From CBDIDH01 sp965277595 (GTDB taxonomy: Bacteria > Planctomycetota > Planctomycetia > Isosphaerales > Isosphaeraceae): 64,000 bases of DNA. Below, one piece after another: positions 8,942 to 18,182 of the stretch. Each line of letters begins with the position of its first letter. Position 1 is the stretch's first letter. Under the pieces are notes generated by a model, which did not search any database, was not told the origin of the DNA, and saw nothing but the letters and a program-made list of their open reading frames with translations. The position numbers were made by a program, and so were the translations under genes. The DNA lies in assembly GCA_965277595.1 (NCBI GenBank), contig CBDIDH010000002.1, positions 2,914,001-2,978,000 of the forward strand, read 5' to 3'.

Positions 8942-10561
8942 TTAGTTCGTGTTCGGAATCAACGTGATCTTGTCCGGTGACGATGGGTAGGCATTTTGGT
9001 CGGTGACACCATTGTTATCATCATAAATGTGGAACCCGCCCGTCCCCACGGCATGGGTTGCCGACAGAGTCCCGTCGGCATTGACAAGGAACGCCATCGC
9101 GAAGTCGATACCACCGAGAGGATTCCCGGAGGAGTCTGTTGGACTGGTGATATCAAGCTCTGGTTGGTTCGGCGTGGTGTAAAACTGTCCGACAAAGGGC
9201 ACATTGATGCCGCCAGGCCAGTTCGTGATGGTGAGCCCACCCGTCACGGAATAATATCCCGGAGAGATCAGGGTCGCTTGAATCCCCACCAGATAAATAT
9301 TCTTTGGCTTCGAAGGCGTGGGGGTCAGCGAGATCGGATTTCCATTGCCGTCGGTGAGATCATCGACGAGGGTTCCCACATAGTCCGTGTAGAGACCGGG
9401 GGCGGAGGTCGGCGTGGCCGTGGGGGGCGGAGTGGAACCTGGAGAGATGAGCGTGGGCGGTGGGGCGTTCGTTCCACCGACGTGGTACGCGAAGAGGTCA
9501 TAATCGAGAGCGAGGCTGTCGTACTCGAACGCATAGATCGGAAGGGTCGAGACGGGCGTTCCCGTGCCATAGGTGAGCAGGTAGGTTTCCGTGGAAACCG
9601 TTCCCTGAAACTGGATCTCCGGGGCGAGCGGGCTGGAGTCATACGTGCTGAAATCCTGGCCGTTGCCCGGGGCCAGGGTATAACTTGTCCACGGCGACGA
9701 TTCGTTCCAGCGAAACTGGAAGGTAATGCTGTTCAAGGTGGTTTCGTTGTCGATCTGAACGTTTTGCAAAACCGGGGCCGCCTGGGTTGGTCCGGGAGCG
9801 AGCGTTCCCGTCTGGACGTAACCGGTGATTTGCCTGTCACCGTGCGAAGGGTCACCGAACTGGACGATGCGGACCCCGCCTGGCGCGTCGATGATCCACT
9901 GGCCCGTTGAAGGCCGGTAGACGGCAAGCTCGGTGTGGCCAACGCCGTCATAATCACCGGGCGCGGGAATGTCGCCTCTCGCCGGGTCGCCGAACTGGTA
10001 AACTTCCAGGCCACGGGGGCCGGCGATCAGCCATTGGTCGGTGGCGGGGCGGAAGACAGCGAGTTCCGTGGTCGCGGTCCCGTCGTAATTGCCCGGCACC
10101 GGGACGTCACCGTGCGCCGGGTCGCCGAACTGAACGATATTCGACACGGGTTGATCAAGGATCCATTGATCCGTTCCAGGCCGGAAAACGGCAAACTCCT
10201 GGATGTTCGGGATGAGGTACGCGCCGGGCACCGGGATGTCACCGTGGGCAGGGTCTCCGAACTGGGTGATAACCCCATTGTTTAAGATCCACTGGCCGGT
10301 GCCGGGGCGGTAGACGGCGAGTTGCATCGACTCGGTACTATCAAACTGGTTATAAACGCCCGGGACGGGAATATCACCCGCGGCCGGGTCGCCAAATTGC
10401 TCGATGAGTGTGTTTTCTTTGGCGGTTTTAATGATCCACTGATCCGTGGCCGGGCGGAAGATCGCGAAGTCGGATGTTGTCGCGCTCATCAACCCGCGGG
10501 TTTCGAGGGGAATAACTGAGAATGGATAGGCACGACTCGTCTTCGATTGCCGCCGACTCAT
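8942..10561 (-). CDS. Secreted/surface protein with five FG-GAP-like repeats and LExR-type leader motif
   Basis: A 539-residue protein. Residues 19-27 (LETRGLMSA) match the degenerate planctomycete LEPRxLLSA-type N-terminal motif, which follows a basic start (MSRRQSK). Residues 31-250 are five repeats of about 44 residues with the consensus AVxRPxTxQWII...VQFGDPxHGDIPVPGxYDG, resembling FG-GAP/VCBS-like propeller blades. The C-terminal half is a beta-rich, Pro/Thr-rich region without a recognised domain. The Asp-rich loops suggest calcium binding, by analogy with FG-GAP repeats. The protein is probably exported and displayed; the function is unknown. Convergent with mfd (70-bp gap). Confidence 0.6.
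   Translation of the reverse strand: MSRRQSKTSRAYPFSVIPLETRGLMSATTSDFAIFRPATDQWIIKTAKENTLIEQFGDPAAGDIPVPGVYNQFDSTESMQLAVYRPGTGQWILNNGVITQFGDPAHGDIPVPGAYLIPNIQEFAVFRPGTDQWILDQPVSNIVQFGDPAHGDVPVPGNYDGTATTELAVFRPATDQWLIAGPRGLEVYQFGDPARGDIPAPGDYDGVGHTELAVYRPSTGQWIIDAPGGVRIVQFGDPSHGDRQITGYVQTGTLAPGPTQAAPVLQNVQIDNETTLNSITFQFRWNESSPWTSYTLAPGNGQDFSTYDSSPLAPEIQFQGTVSTETYLLTYGTGTPVSTLPIYAFEYDSLALDYDLFAYHVGGTNAPPPTLISPGSTPPPTATPTSAPGLYTDYVGTLVDDLTDGNGNPISLTPTPSKPKNIYLVGIQATLISPGYYSVTGGLTITNWPGGINVPFVGQFYTTPNQPELDITSPTDSSGNPLGGIDFAMAFLVNADGTLSATHAVGTGGFHIYDDNNGVTDQNAYPSSPDKITLIPNTN
9812..10471 (-). repeat. Five tandem ~44-residue coding repeats
   Basis: Each unit encodes R-P-x-T-x-Q-W...Q-F-G-D-P-x-x-G-D-(I/V)-P. 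Units start at about residues 31, 79, 122, 166 and 211 of the reverse-strand protein. The first four are well conserved in the FGDPxxGDIPxPG segment; the fifth decays to GDRQITGY. Spacing is 43-48 residues, as expected for propeller-blade duplication. Confidence 0.75.
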
Positions 10562-10800
10562 TGAGTATTTTCCGCCTTGATATGTGCCGATTCGAAGGAT
10601 CTTGTGCCTCGTATTTCCTCGTTCGTTAAAAACTTACCAGGAGATGACGAATTCGACAATTTGCCAGTTTGTAAAACGACCTTTTCCATCCTCGGCATGC
10701 TCACTGTTTGAAGCCAACCGATGAAAAATGACGACAAGAATCGACGTTATCAGAAGGATATCGCGACTGTTTTTACCGAGTTCGAGCGAAAGAGGGATCG

Positions 10801-11268
10801 ATGAACTGGATCGCCTGTGCATTTCTCTCGGCACTCTTCGCGGGGTTAACGGCGCTTCTGGCGAAGATCGGGGTTCAGAATGTCCCGTCGAACCTGGCGA
10901 CGCTCGTCAGGACGGTCGTCATTGTCGCCTTCGCGGGGGGAATCGTCGTCGCCCGAGGAGAGTTTGAGCAGGTCCGGGCGATCTCGGGGCGATCGTGGAC
11001 GTTCCTGGTCCTTTCGGGAGTGGCCACGGGGCTCTCGTGGTTGTTTTACTTCGCGGCCTTGAAGATGGGACCGATCTCGGGCGTGGCGCCGATCGACAAG
11101 CTCAGCTTCGTGATCGCCATGACCCTGGGGTTCGTCGTCCTCCGCGAAGAGGTCCGACCGCTGACGCTTGTCGGCGCTGCCCTGATCGTCCTGGGCGTCT
11201 TGCTGACGATCCCGACGGTTCAGGAACGACTCGTCGGGCCGCCTGGAACCGTCAGTCCGCGGAAATGA
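10801..11268 (+). CDS. Single-domain EamA/DMT-type membrane transporter
   Basis: A 155-residue protein with about five hydrophobic helices, matching one EamA (drug/metabolite transporter) repeat: a start WIACAFLSALFAGLTALLAKIG, then FLVLSGVATGLSWLFYFAALKMG with the family's pairing of Gly- and aromatic-rich helices, ending LVGAALIVLGVLLTI. Classical DMT carriers have two such repeats (about 300 residues), so this one probably works as a dimer. Substrate unknown. ATG 10801 is preceded by an AGAGGG Shine-Dalgarno-like stretch. It stands alone, divergent from the repeat protein across a 239-bp AT-richer gap. Confidence 0.8.
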   Translation: MNWIACAFLSALFAGLTALLAKIGVQNVPSNLATLVRTVVIVAFAGGIVVARGEFEQVRAISGRSWTFLVLSGVATGLSWLFYFAALKMGPISGVAPIDKLSFVIAMTLGFVVLREEVRPLTLVGAALIVLGVLLTIPTVQERLVGPPGTVSPRK

Positions 11269-11579
11269 CGGAGTGGACGGCCTTTCCGTGAAGGGGCATC
11301 ATCGGGAGTGTTCAGCAGGATTCAAAAGACACGGACCAGAGCCTCGGAATTTTTGCGGAAGACGCCTTGCGAGGTTTTCCGGTTATGGATAGCCTGCCGG
11401 GGCCTTGTCAGCACGTCACACGGCCAGATCCGGCGCCCCCTGCTTTCCGCACCTTCCGAGACGCCATTGAACGCGGCGTGAGTCGTACCGAGGCCCTCCA
11501 GGGATGGAACGCCTTTGATCGACACGCCCCGTTCGTGTTTCACGAAGAGACCTGTCTCCAAGGACGGAGAACGCCGAAA
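11269..11579. other. Intergenic stretch before the PpiC lipoprotein gene
   Basis: 311 bp. The reading frame of the following gene is open from TTG 11367, but the sequence there has no signal-peptide character, and the lipoprotein start at 11580 has its own ribosome binding site. No hairpin or promoter could be singled out. Confidence 0.4.
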
Positions 11580-14500
11580 ATGAACCGCCACGTCGTCGCC
11601 GGAATGCTTGGTCTGGCCCTGGCGGGCTGCTCGCTCGACCGCTCGCTCTCTTCACGCACGAGACCGACCCTCGCGCCGGTCGAGCTAACGCCCCCACTCA
11701 AGACAATTCACGAGACGATTAACCAGGAAAATCCAGGCGTCGATACCGACATGGTACGCGCCGGACACCCCGTCGCCGCGACAAGCCCGATGCTCGCCAG
11801 CGCCACCGTTCCGACCCCGACAGCCCCGCGCCAGCCTGTCGCGACGGTTCAGGAACCGACGCTCGCGATTCCCCCACAAACGCCCGCGCCCGTGACCGAA
11901 GCCCCCGAGCCGAATTCCGTGACGGTCCAGACGCCTCCCCGCCCGGCACCTGCCCCGGAATCGACACCGACACCTGAACCCGCACCGGCACCGCCGACGG
12001 ATGCCACGCCGCGACCCCAACTCGCCACGGTCAACGGAACTCCAACAGGCCGGGAACGCCCCGCGCCGTTTGCTCGGCTCTTTGGTCGGGCCAGACCGCG
12101 CGCCAGGGCGACTGCACCGGCCCAGGTCGTGGCGACCTCGCCCGCGGAAACCGCGACAGCCGTGGCGGTGGCCACCCCTTCCGCCGATGCGGCGGTCGAA
12201 GTCAAGACCGAGGTCAAGCCCGACGCGCCGAAGTTTGACCGCCCCGCGCCCGATCCCGAGATGACCGCGCCGATCGAGGCCGATCCACCCGCACAGGTTC
12301 AGACCGAAAGTCCGGCCCCCGCTGTTCCTGAATCGACCCCCGCGCCGGTCGTCTCCGTCCCTCCGGCGCAAGGCAATCCGCTCCTGGAACCCCCGCCGGT
12401 TGCCTCGGCGTCCGCCCCGCCGCAAGCGGCGCCGGTCGTTTCAGCACCGGCACCGGTACCGGCACCGGTTTCTGTTTCGGCTCCTGCTCCTGCTCCGGCT
12501 CCTGCTCCGGCTCCCGTGCTTGTGAATCCGCCTGAGGCGCGGGGGGCGGCCCCGGTGGTCGTCGACTTGCCTTCGGTTGAGTCGGCGACACCGAAGGGGG
12601 TCAGTCGAGACCCGCTCCTCGGCGCCAACCCGGACATCATGCCCGACCTCAATCTCGGATCGACGCCCAAACCACCTGTCAACGACGCGGCGGTCGCGCC
12701 CGCTCAGGCCCCGGCCGCCTTGCCTGTCCCGGACCCGGTTCCGGCTCCGGCCCCGGTTCCAGCGCCGGAGCCTCTCGCCGCGGAGCCGACACAAACACCG
12801 GCCCCGGCCCCGGCCAAGGTGCTCGCGGCGAAGACGGATGAGGCCGCGCTTCCCGGACCCGTCGAGAGTCCGGCCGAGTCAGCCGCGTCGGCCGCTCCGC
12901 CCGTGATCCACCTCGCGCCGCCGACCGATCTGGAATCGTCACCGGCCCAGACCGAACCGGCTCCGACTCCGTCTCCGGCCGCTCCCGGGTCGACCTCGGC
13001 CGACCCCTTGCTCGGGCCGAACCCCGAAGTCATGCCCAGCATCGAGACGCCGCCGGTTCGCAAGCCGGCCGCGGAGACTCCGCCCGTCTCGGCGCCCGCG
13101 ACCTTGGAAAAGTCCACCTCGGCCGACCCTTTGCTCGGGCCGAACCCCGAAGTCATGCCCAGCATCGAGACGCCGCCGGTTCGCAAGCCGGCCGCGGCAA
13201 CGCCGGGTGTTTCCCTGCCGACCGACCCGGCCGCGACCCCCGCGAAGGTTGAACTTCCCGCCGCGGAAGCGTCGAAGGACGCACCCTCGGCGTCTCTTGA
13301 AAGCCAGGGCGCGGCGATGACTCCCACGCCGATTCCATCGCTCTCGCCCTCCGTGCCGACCGCGGGCGAGACGCCGACACCGATCCCGCCTGCCTCGGCC
13401 CCAAAGCCCGCGCCTCCCGCTCCGGCGAGCGACCCGACACCCAAAACCAACGAACCCAAAACCACGACACGCGACCCGTTGCTTGGTGCCGACCCGGACA
13501 TCATGCCGACGATCACCCCTCCGCCCGCCAAGAAAGCGGAAACGATCGCCGAGCCGGTGGAATTACCGCCGCTCTCGCAACCCGGAGCCTCGAACACCGT
13601 CGCGCCCGAGCGGGCCTCAGGCTTTGCCTCCATGCCCGTCTCGGCACCCGGCGGACGTGACACCAACACCAACACGAACGATGCCCAGACGGTTCGCCCC
13701 CCTTTGAAAATGCCCGACGAGCCGACCGCCGTGCGATCGAAAGCGGCGACTCGAACGGTCTTCGTGCTCGGGCAGCCGGTCGCCTGGGTCGGCGATGAGA
13801 TCATCACCTTGCATGAACTTCGAGTTGTCTTTCGCCAGCGATGCAAGGGAATGGCGCTCAATCAACTTTCGGAAGACGACCTTTACCGGGCAAAAAAGAC
13901 GATCTTGAATGACATGATCGACCGCGCCATGGTTCTTCAGGAAGCCAAGCGCGAGTTGAAAGATCCCAAGAAATTCCAGAAGTTCATGGAGGTCGCCGAC
14001 CTTCAATTTTACGAAGAGGAAGTTCCGACCCTGATCCGGCAGGCCGGGGTTGCCAACATCCACGAGTTGAAAAAGAAAATGACGGATCGTGGCGAGTCGC
14101 TCGATGAGATCCGCGAACAATTCCGCCTTGAGTTCCTCTCGCGGGGCTACATGGAGCAAAAGCTCGGCCCGAAAATGAAGGTAGACCTGCTTGAGATGCG
14201 GGATTACTACAAGGCTCACCTGCGCGACTTCGACCAGCCCCCCCAGGTCACCTGGCGCGAGGTGCTGGTCGAGGTCGACCGCTGCAAGAGCCAGGCCGAG
14301 GCCCGAGCGAAGGCCGATGCTCTGCTGGCCCGACTCCGACACGGTGAAGACTTCGCCAAGCTCGCGTCGACCGAGAGCCACGGCCCGAACCGATCGGCCG
14401 GAGGACTCTGGAAGACCTCGCCGGGAAGTTACAGCGTCCCCGCCGTGAACTCGGCGCTGGAGACCCTGCCGATTGGCCAGATCAGCCCGGTGATTGAAGG

Positions 14501-14726
14501 CCCGACGAGTTATCACATCCTCATCGTCGAGGCCCGCCGCGCGGCTGGACCCGCCACGTTTGCCGAGGTCCAGGACAAGTGCTCGAACGCGATCCGCCGC
14601 AAGAAGATCAACCGCGAGACAACCGCGTTCATGGACAAGCTTCGAAGCCATACCGTTGTCCGCACGGTCTTCGACGATCCCGACGTCACTCGAACCTCGG
14701 CCGAATCGGTCAGCCCCCGCCGTTGA
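11580..14726 (+). CDS. Large Pro/Ala-rich lipoprotein with C-terminal SurA/PpiC peptidyl-prolyl isomerase
   Basis: A 1048-residue protein. ATG 11580 is chosen because GGAGA lies nine bases upstream and the N-terminus is a lipoprotein signal (MNRHVVAGMLGLALAGCS, lipobox Cys17). Residues about 40-700 are a Pro/Ala/Thr/Val low-complexity region with four copies of a D-P-L-L-G-x-x-P-(D/E)-(I/V)-M-P motif. From about 715 a SurA-like helical domain begins (VAWVGDEIITLHELRVVF), followed by a parvulin-type PpiC domain (about 885-985: GEDFAKLASTESHG...GGLWKTSPGSY...ISPVIEGPTSYHILIVEAR). It would act as a periplasmic chaperone/prolyl isomerase for exported proteins, tethered to a membrane by lipid; the Pro-rich segment could be a long spacer. 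Its stop overlaps the stop of the convergent kinase gene by 17 bp. Confidence 0.8.
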   Translation: MNRHVVAGMLGLALAGCSLDRSLSSRTRPTLAPVELTPPLKTIHETINQENPGVDTDMVRAGHPVAATSPMLASATVPTPTAPRQPVATVQEPTLAIPPQTPAPVTEAPEPNSVTVQTPPRPAPAPESTPTPEPAPAPPTDATPRPQLATVNGTPTGRERPAPFARLFGRARPRARATAPAQVVATSPAETATAVAVATPSADAAVEVKTEVKPDAPKFDRPAPDPEMTAPIEADPPAQVQTESPAPAVPESTPAPVVSVPPAQGNPLLEPPPVASASAPPQAAPVVSAPAPVPAPVSVSAPAPAPAPAPAPVLVNPPEARGAAPVVVDLPSVESATPKGVSRDPLLGANPDIMPDLNLGSTPKPPVNDAAVAPAQAPAALPVPDPVPAPAPVPAPEPLAAEPTQTPAPAPAKVLAAKTDEAALPGPVESPAESAASAAPPVIHLAPPTDLESSPAQTEPAPTPSPAAPGSTSADPLLGPNPEVMPSIETPPVRKPAAETPPVSAPATLEKSTSADPLLGPNPEVMPSIETPPVRKPAAATPGVSLPTDPAATPAKVELPAAEASKDAPSASLESQGAAMTPTPIPSLSPSVPTAGETPTPIPPASAPKPAPPAPASDPTPKTNEPKTTTRDPLLGADPDIMPTITPPPAKKAETIAEPVELPPLSQPGASNTVAPERASGFASMPVSAPGGRDTNTNTNDAQTVRPPLKMPDEPTAVRSKAATRTVFVLGQPVAWVGDEIITLHELRVVFRQRCKGMALNQLSEDDLYRAKKTILNDMIDRAMVLQEAKRELKDPKKFQKFMEVADLQFYEEEVPTLIRQAGVANIHELKKKMTDRGESLDEIREQFRLEFLSRGYMEQKLGPKMKVDLLEMRDYYKAHLRDFDQPPQVTWREVLVEVDRCKSQAEARAKADALLARLRHGEDFAKLASTESHGPNRSAGGLWKTSPGSYSVPAVNSALETLPIGQISPVIEGPTSYHILIVEARRAAGPATFAEVQDKCSNAIRRKKINRETTAFMDKLRSHTVVRTVFDDPDVTRTSAESVSPRR
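12992..13199 (+). repeat. Near-identical 123-bp-period direct repeat within the PpiC lipoprotein
   Basis: Two units with period 123 bp (starts about 12992 and 13115) share some 80 bp with a single substitution, encoding S-A-D-P-L-L-G-P-N-P-E-V-M-P and the following IETPPVRKPAA. Two diverged single copies lie at about 12609 and 13473. The near identity implies a recent in-frame duplication of 41 codons. Confidence 0.8.
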
Positions 14727-16869
14727 TCGAACAAGGTGTTTGTGATCGTTCGAGCCGATCGGCTTCGCGGTTGTCGGCCTCGGCATTCGTTGAATCGTGT
14801 CGGATGGCATGCGCCTGGGCGCGTCGGCGAAACGCCGCGGCATCGCGCGGATCAATGCGAATGGCCTCGGAATAATCGGCGATCGCCCTGGCGTGGTTGC
14901 CCGCCTTGAGGTAGGCGTCGCCTCGGGCGAGAAAGTCCGCGCCGGAGATCGGTCGGAAGGCGGGATCTTGCACGGCGTTCGGATCAAGGGCCAGGGCTTG
15001 TCGAAAATCGGCGTTGGCCGAGGCGATGTCGCCCAGCTTGACCAGGAGTTCCGCTCGGCAGACGTACGGTTCCGACCAGCCCGGCGCGAGGCGAATGGCG
15101 GCGCCAAAGTCCTGAATTGCCCGACGATTCTGACCGTTTCGGGCCAGGACCCAGCCCCGGCATTTGTAGGATCGGACGAGGCTCGGGTCGAGGGCGATCG
15201 CGCGGTCAAAGTCCGCCAGCGCGAAAGGGTCCTGGACGCGCTGGAGGTACGCCTCGCCTCGCATGTTGTAGGCCCAGGCGTGCCCGGGAGCGAGCCGGAT
15301 CACCTCGGTATACATGTCGATCGCCGCATCGAGATGATTTTGCGAAAGCTGTTCCCAGGCCGAGCGCATCCGGGCCTCGATCGCCTCGGGGCTTATCGCC
15401 CAGCGCACCGGAACGAACGTCCGATCCCCGGGGCGAACGTACGCGTCCTGGTCGTACAGGACCTCCGCGCCTCGCTTGACCTGAACTCGATGGCGGCCGC
15501 CGCCGAGGTTGACCCGACCCGTCCGCCGCGAATCGATCTGGATCGACTCTCTATCGACTCGGAGTTCGACTCCCATCTCAAGAACCTCGACGACGATCGT
15601 CCCTGGTCTCGTCGCCAGTCGAACGGCGAAGACGCCCGCCAGAACCGCGAGCAAGAAAATCAGGGCCAGAAGCCGACGCCGATTCAACCAGCCATTGCGT
15701 TTAACGGACCGGCTGCCGCCGATCGTGCTGGACGGGGCCGTCCAGGTCTCGCTCCCTCGCGCCTGGGACGAAACAGGGTTCGCGATCGCCGTCCCGAAGT
15801 CGGAGGGAGGGAGGTCCGGTAGCCGCGTCCAGTCGGAAAGATCGGCTATCGACGCGAAGGCTTCGGCCGCGCGGAAGGGGGCAAGGGCCTCGGCCACGGC
15901 GGCGGCGGTGGGAAAACGGTCTTCCGGGCGTTTCGCCATCAACCGGCGGACGACCGAACCCAGGCCCCGAGGGATGCCCGGCCGGAGCGCCTCGACGGGC
16001 GCGGGGTCGATCTCGCGGTGCTTGACCAGTTTTTCCAGAGGCGTGCCACCGGGAAAGGGGGGACTTCCGACCAGGAGGAAGTAGAGCGTGCAGCCGAGAC
16101 CGTACAGATCCGACCGCGCGTCGGCCTGGCGGATGTCCATCGCCTGCTCGGGCGCGAGGTAGTCGGGCGTCCCCAGAACGGAGCCGATTTGTGTCAACTC
16201 GTCGGCAACACCTTGAGGCGCAAAGGCGAGGCCAAAGTCGAGAACCTTGACGACCCCGTCCTCGTCGGCCCTGAGAAGGTTAGACGGCTTGATGTCGCGG
16301 TGGATCAGACCTCGATCGTGGGCATGCGCCAGGCCCAGAGCGGCCTGTCTGGCCACCTCGGCGGCGGCGGCCGAGGAGAGCGGACCGCGATCGCGTACCA
16401 GACGCGCCAGGTCAAGCCCGACCACGTACTCCATGACAAAGTAGTGGACCCCCTCGGCCTCTCCCGCGTCAAAGGCGGTGACGATGTGAGGGTCGGAGAG
16501 TCGACCGGCCAGCTCGACCTCGCGATAAAAGCGGCCGACGGCGTCGGGGCGCGACAGCCATTCGTGTCGGATGATCTTCAGGGCGACCAGCCGCTTCATC
16601 CGGCGATGACGAGCCTTGAAGACCGTTCCCATCCCGCCCTCGCCCAGAGGCTCAAGCAAGACGTACGCGCCCAGCCAGAGCCCCGACCGATCGCCCTGTA
16701 AAAGCCGGTCGATCTGGTAGCGCGTCAGCCAGGCGCGACCGACAAGCTCCTCGGCCAGGAACGTCGGATCGTCGTCCGAGGCGTGGGCGGAATCTCGAAC
16801 CTGGGCGATCTGATCGTCTGTCAGCAAGTCGGCGGCGGCAAGGGCGTCAATGAGGTCGCGACTGGTCAT
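14710..16869 (-). CDS. Transmembrane Ser/Thr protein kinase with PEGA-like and TPR regions
   Basis: A 719-residue protein. ATG 16869 (MTSRDLIDAL) is preferred to a TTG 24 bases upstream. An N-terminal helical segment (1-62) precedes a complete Hanks-type kinase: Gly loop GEGGMG (76-81), Lys98, HRDIKPSN (190-197), DFG (211-213), APE (about 239-241). A single transmembrane helix (about 400-417, LLALIFLLAVLAGVFAV) leads to a beta-rich PEGA-like segment (about 420-490). Four to five TPRs follow (about 490-700; AIDMYTEVIRLAPGHAWAYN and repeats). The catalytic domain is cytoplasmic and the TPRs are on the far side of the membrane, an arrangement common in planctomycetes. All catalytic residues are present, so it should be active; the signal is unknown. 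Confidence 0.92.
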   Translation of the reverse strand: MTSRDLIDALAAADLLTDDQIAQVRDSAHASDDDPTFLAEELVGRAWLTRYQIDRLLQGDRSGLWLGAYVLLEPLGEGGMGTVFKARHRRMKRLVALKIIRHEWLSRPDAVGRFYREVELAGRLSDPHIVTAFDAGEAEGVHYFVMEYVVGLDLARLVRDRGPLSSAAAAEVARQAALGLAHAHDRGLIHRDIKPSNLLRADEDGVVKVLDFGLAFAPQGVADELTQIGSVLGTPDYLAPEQAMDIRQADARSDLYGLGCTLYFLLVGSPPFPGGTPLEKLVKHREIDPAPVEALRPGIPRGLGSVVRRLMAKRPEDRFPTAAAVAEALAPFRAAEAFASIADLSDWTRLPDLPPSDFGTAIANPVSSQARGSETWTAPSSTIGGSRSVKRNGWLNRRRLLALIFLLAVLAGVFAVRLATRPGTIVVEVLEMGVELRVDRESIQIDSRRTGRVNLGGGRHRVQVKRGAEVLYDQDAYVRPGDRTFVPVRWAISPEAIEARMRSAWEQLSQNHLDAAIDMYTEVIRLAPGHAWAYNMRGEAYLQRVQDPFALADFDRAIALDPSLVRSYKCRGWVLARNGQNRRAIQDFGAAIRLAPGWSEPYVCRAELLVKLGDIASANADFRQALALDPNAVQDPAFRPISGADFLARGDAYLKAGNHARAIADYSEAIRIDPRDAAAFRRRAQAHAIRHDSTNAEADNREADRLERSQTPCSINGGG

Positions 16870-17066
16870 TGTCAAGAACGTCCCCGGCGGCAAAGGGGGG
16901 TTAAGTTGCTTGATCGGGGTTTCGAAACACGTTCTCCCCGAATTATCATGCCACCGCAGACGTTGATTTCACGAATTTTCAACCGAAGTCACGAGAAACG
17001 GCGTGTCAAGGTGAGCAAGTCCGGTCCTTCGCGTTTGGCCCGGACCTGCTCGATGAATTGGGCGAA

Positions 17067-17270
17067 TCACTGATGGTCATAAAAGCCGTGGTCGCACTTG
17101 CAATAGTTGCCCGATCCTCGAAACTTCGAACAATCGCACTTCCGGCACTGGCCGTAGCCGTAGGCCGTCGAATTCCGGGCCTCGACCGGCAGGACCGTGA
17201 AAAGGCTGCCGAGAAGGCTAAGAACGGCCACGGCCACGAGCTGAATCGAACGACGCCTTGCATGGGTCAT
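17067..17270 (-). CDS. Small secreted Cys-rich protein
   Basis: A 67-residue protein. ATG 17270 has AAGGAG nine bases upstream and opens a clear signal peptide (MTHARRRSIQLVAVAVLSLLG, likely cleavage after VEA), although the frame is open further upstream. The mature part is about 30 residues and has C-x2-C-x-C-x9-C-x-C-x-H-x4-H (QCRKCDCSKF...CKCDHGFYDH). That arrangement could bind one or two metal ions. It sits between the kinase gene (197 bp downstream) and the LESR-motif gene, all on the same strand. I do not recognise a named family. Confidence 0.65.
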   Translation of the reverse strand: MTHARRRSIQLVAVAVLSLLGSLFTVLPVEARNSTAYGYGQCRKCDCSKFRGSGNYCKCDHGFYDHQ

Positions 17271-17430
17271 CCTGGCAAACTCCTTGGATTTGGGAAACAA
17301 GGTCAGGTGAGCGGTCGCCCGCGTCAGGCGGTCAACCGGACGAAGCTTCGTTTTCAAACCAGCGGACTCGAAACGCATCAGGGATTCATTGATGACTTCA
17401 CAAGAAGGAACCGATCCGACAAGCCGAGGC

Positions 17431-17997
17431 TCAATCGCCGACAACGCCAAGGCCCGCCGCGGCAAGACTGGAGTCTCCGCCCCAGTTATCGTTGGCGAGT
17501 TGATTTCGGGTCGTCAGCGTGCTCAGGCCAACTTCCGAGGAATAGGTGCTTGAGGCGGCCGTGGTTGGATTCACGACCGTCGTCGGCGTGGTTCGGCCAC
17601 CGGCGTGAGCGGCCAGGTAAAGGACGTCGTAAAGCATGTCGTACTGAAGCTGAGCCGTCCCCCCCTTGAAGTTGGCGATGGCGGAAAGCCCATCACGCTT
17701 GAGGAAGTTGTTCAGGTTCGAGATTGAGGTTAACTGGCCGATCACGTTGCCGGCCGTCGCGGTGCCGTGATGGACGGCGATCTGAACGTAGGCCGAGAGC
17801 AAGGGCTTCGCGAAGTAGGCCGCGATCGCCTGGTCGGCCGCGATCACCTGGCTGGCGGTTACCGTGGAGAGGACCTGTCTTGATTCCAGACCTTCGACCC
17901 CAGGCCGTGAACGGCGCGAGGTTGTTGCGCTGACCTGGGTGGTTGAGCTGGCGCGTTCGATCGTCGCGGAGCCGGCGAGGTTGTCATCGACGTTCAT
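17431..17997 (-). CDS. LESR-motif exported protein of unknown function
   Basis: A 188-residue protein from ATG 17997, which has AGGAG seven bases upstream (a longer in-frame start at 18111 lacks one). After a Ser/Thr-rich start comes SRRSRPGVEGLESRQVLSTVTA, a basic stretch followed by LESRxVLS, the planctomycete LEPRxLLS-type leader motif also seen in degenerate form at 8942-10561 and 56176-57897. The middle (IAADQAIAAYFAKPLL...LLYDVLYLAAHAGG) is predicted helical and the end is Thr/Ser-rich. The role is unknown; export to the cell surface is inferred from the motif. It diverges from the ECF sigma gene, sharing a 185-bp gap, so the sigma factor might control it. Confidence 0.55.
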   Translation of the reverse strand: MNVDDNLAGSATIERASSTTQVSATTSRRSRPGVEGLESRQVLSTVTASQVIAADQAIAAYFAKPLLSAYVQIAVHHGTATAGNVIGQLTSISNLNNFLKRDGLSAIANFKGGTAQLQYDMLYDVLYLAAHAGGRTTPTTVVNPTTAASSTYSSEVGLSTLTTRNQLANDNWGGDSSLAAAGLGVVGD

Positions 17998-18109
17998 CAA
18001 GGTCTCCTGGTTTTCGAGAAGCGAGGTCGTGGTTTGTCTCCGACCGACGGGGGTCAAACTCAAATCGTCGATCCTCATACGGACGACTTGAAAACTGTTC
18101 CAGCAAATC

Positions 18110-18124
18110 ACAAAAAAATTTTGT
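18110..18124. promoter_or_regulatory. AT palindrome in the divergent LESR-protein/ECF sigma intergenic region
   Basis: ACAAAA-AAA-TTTTGT is a perfect six-base-arm inverted repeat in an otherwise GC-rich divergent region, 59 bp before the sigma-factor GTG. An operator or part of a promoter is possible; no direct evidence of binding can be read from the sequence. Confidence 0.25.
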
Positions 18125-18182
18125 CGGCCCGGGCGCGCCGTCTCGCTAGACTCTTTTTGAACAATCGGAGGGGACTCGAACT

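Noticed and set aside
12704..15209. 385- and 530-codon reverse frames opposite the PpiC lipoprotein
   Set aside because: Compositional shadows of the Pro/Ala-rich coding sequence, lacking start sites or domains.
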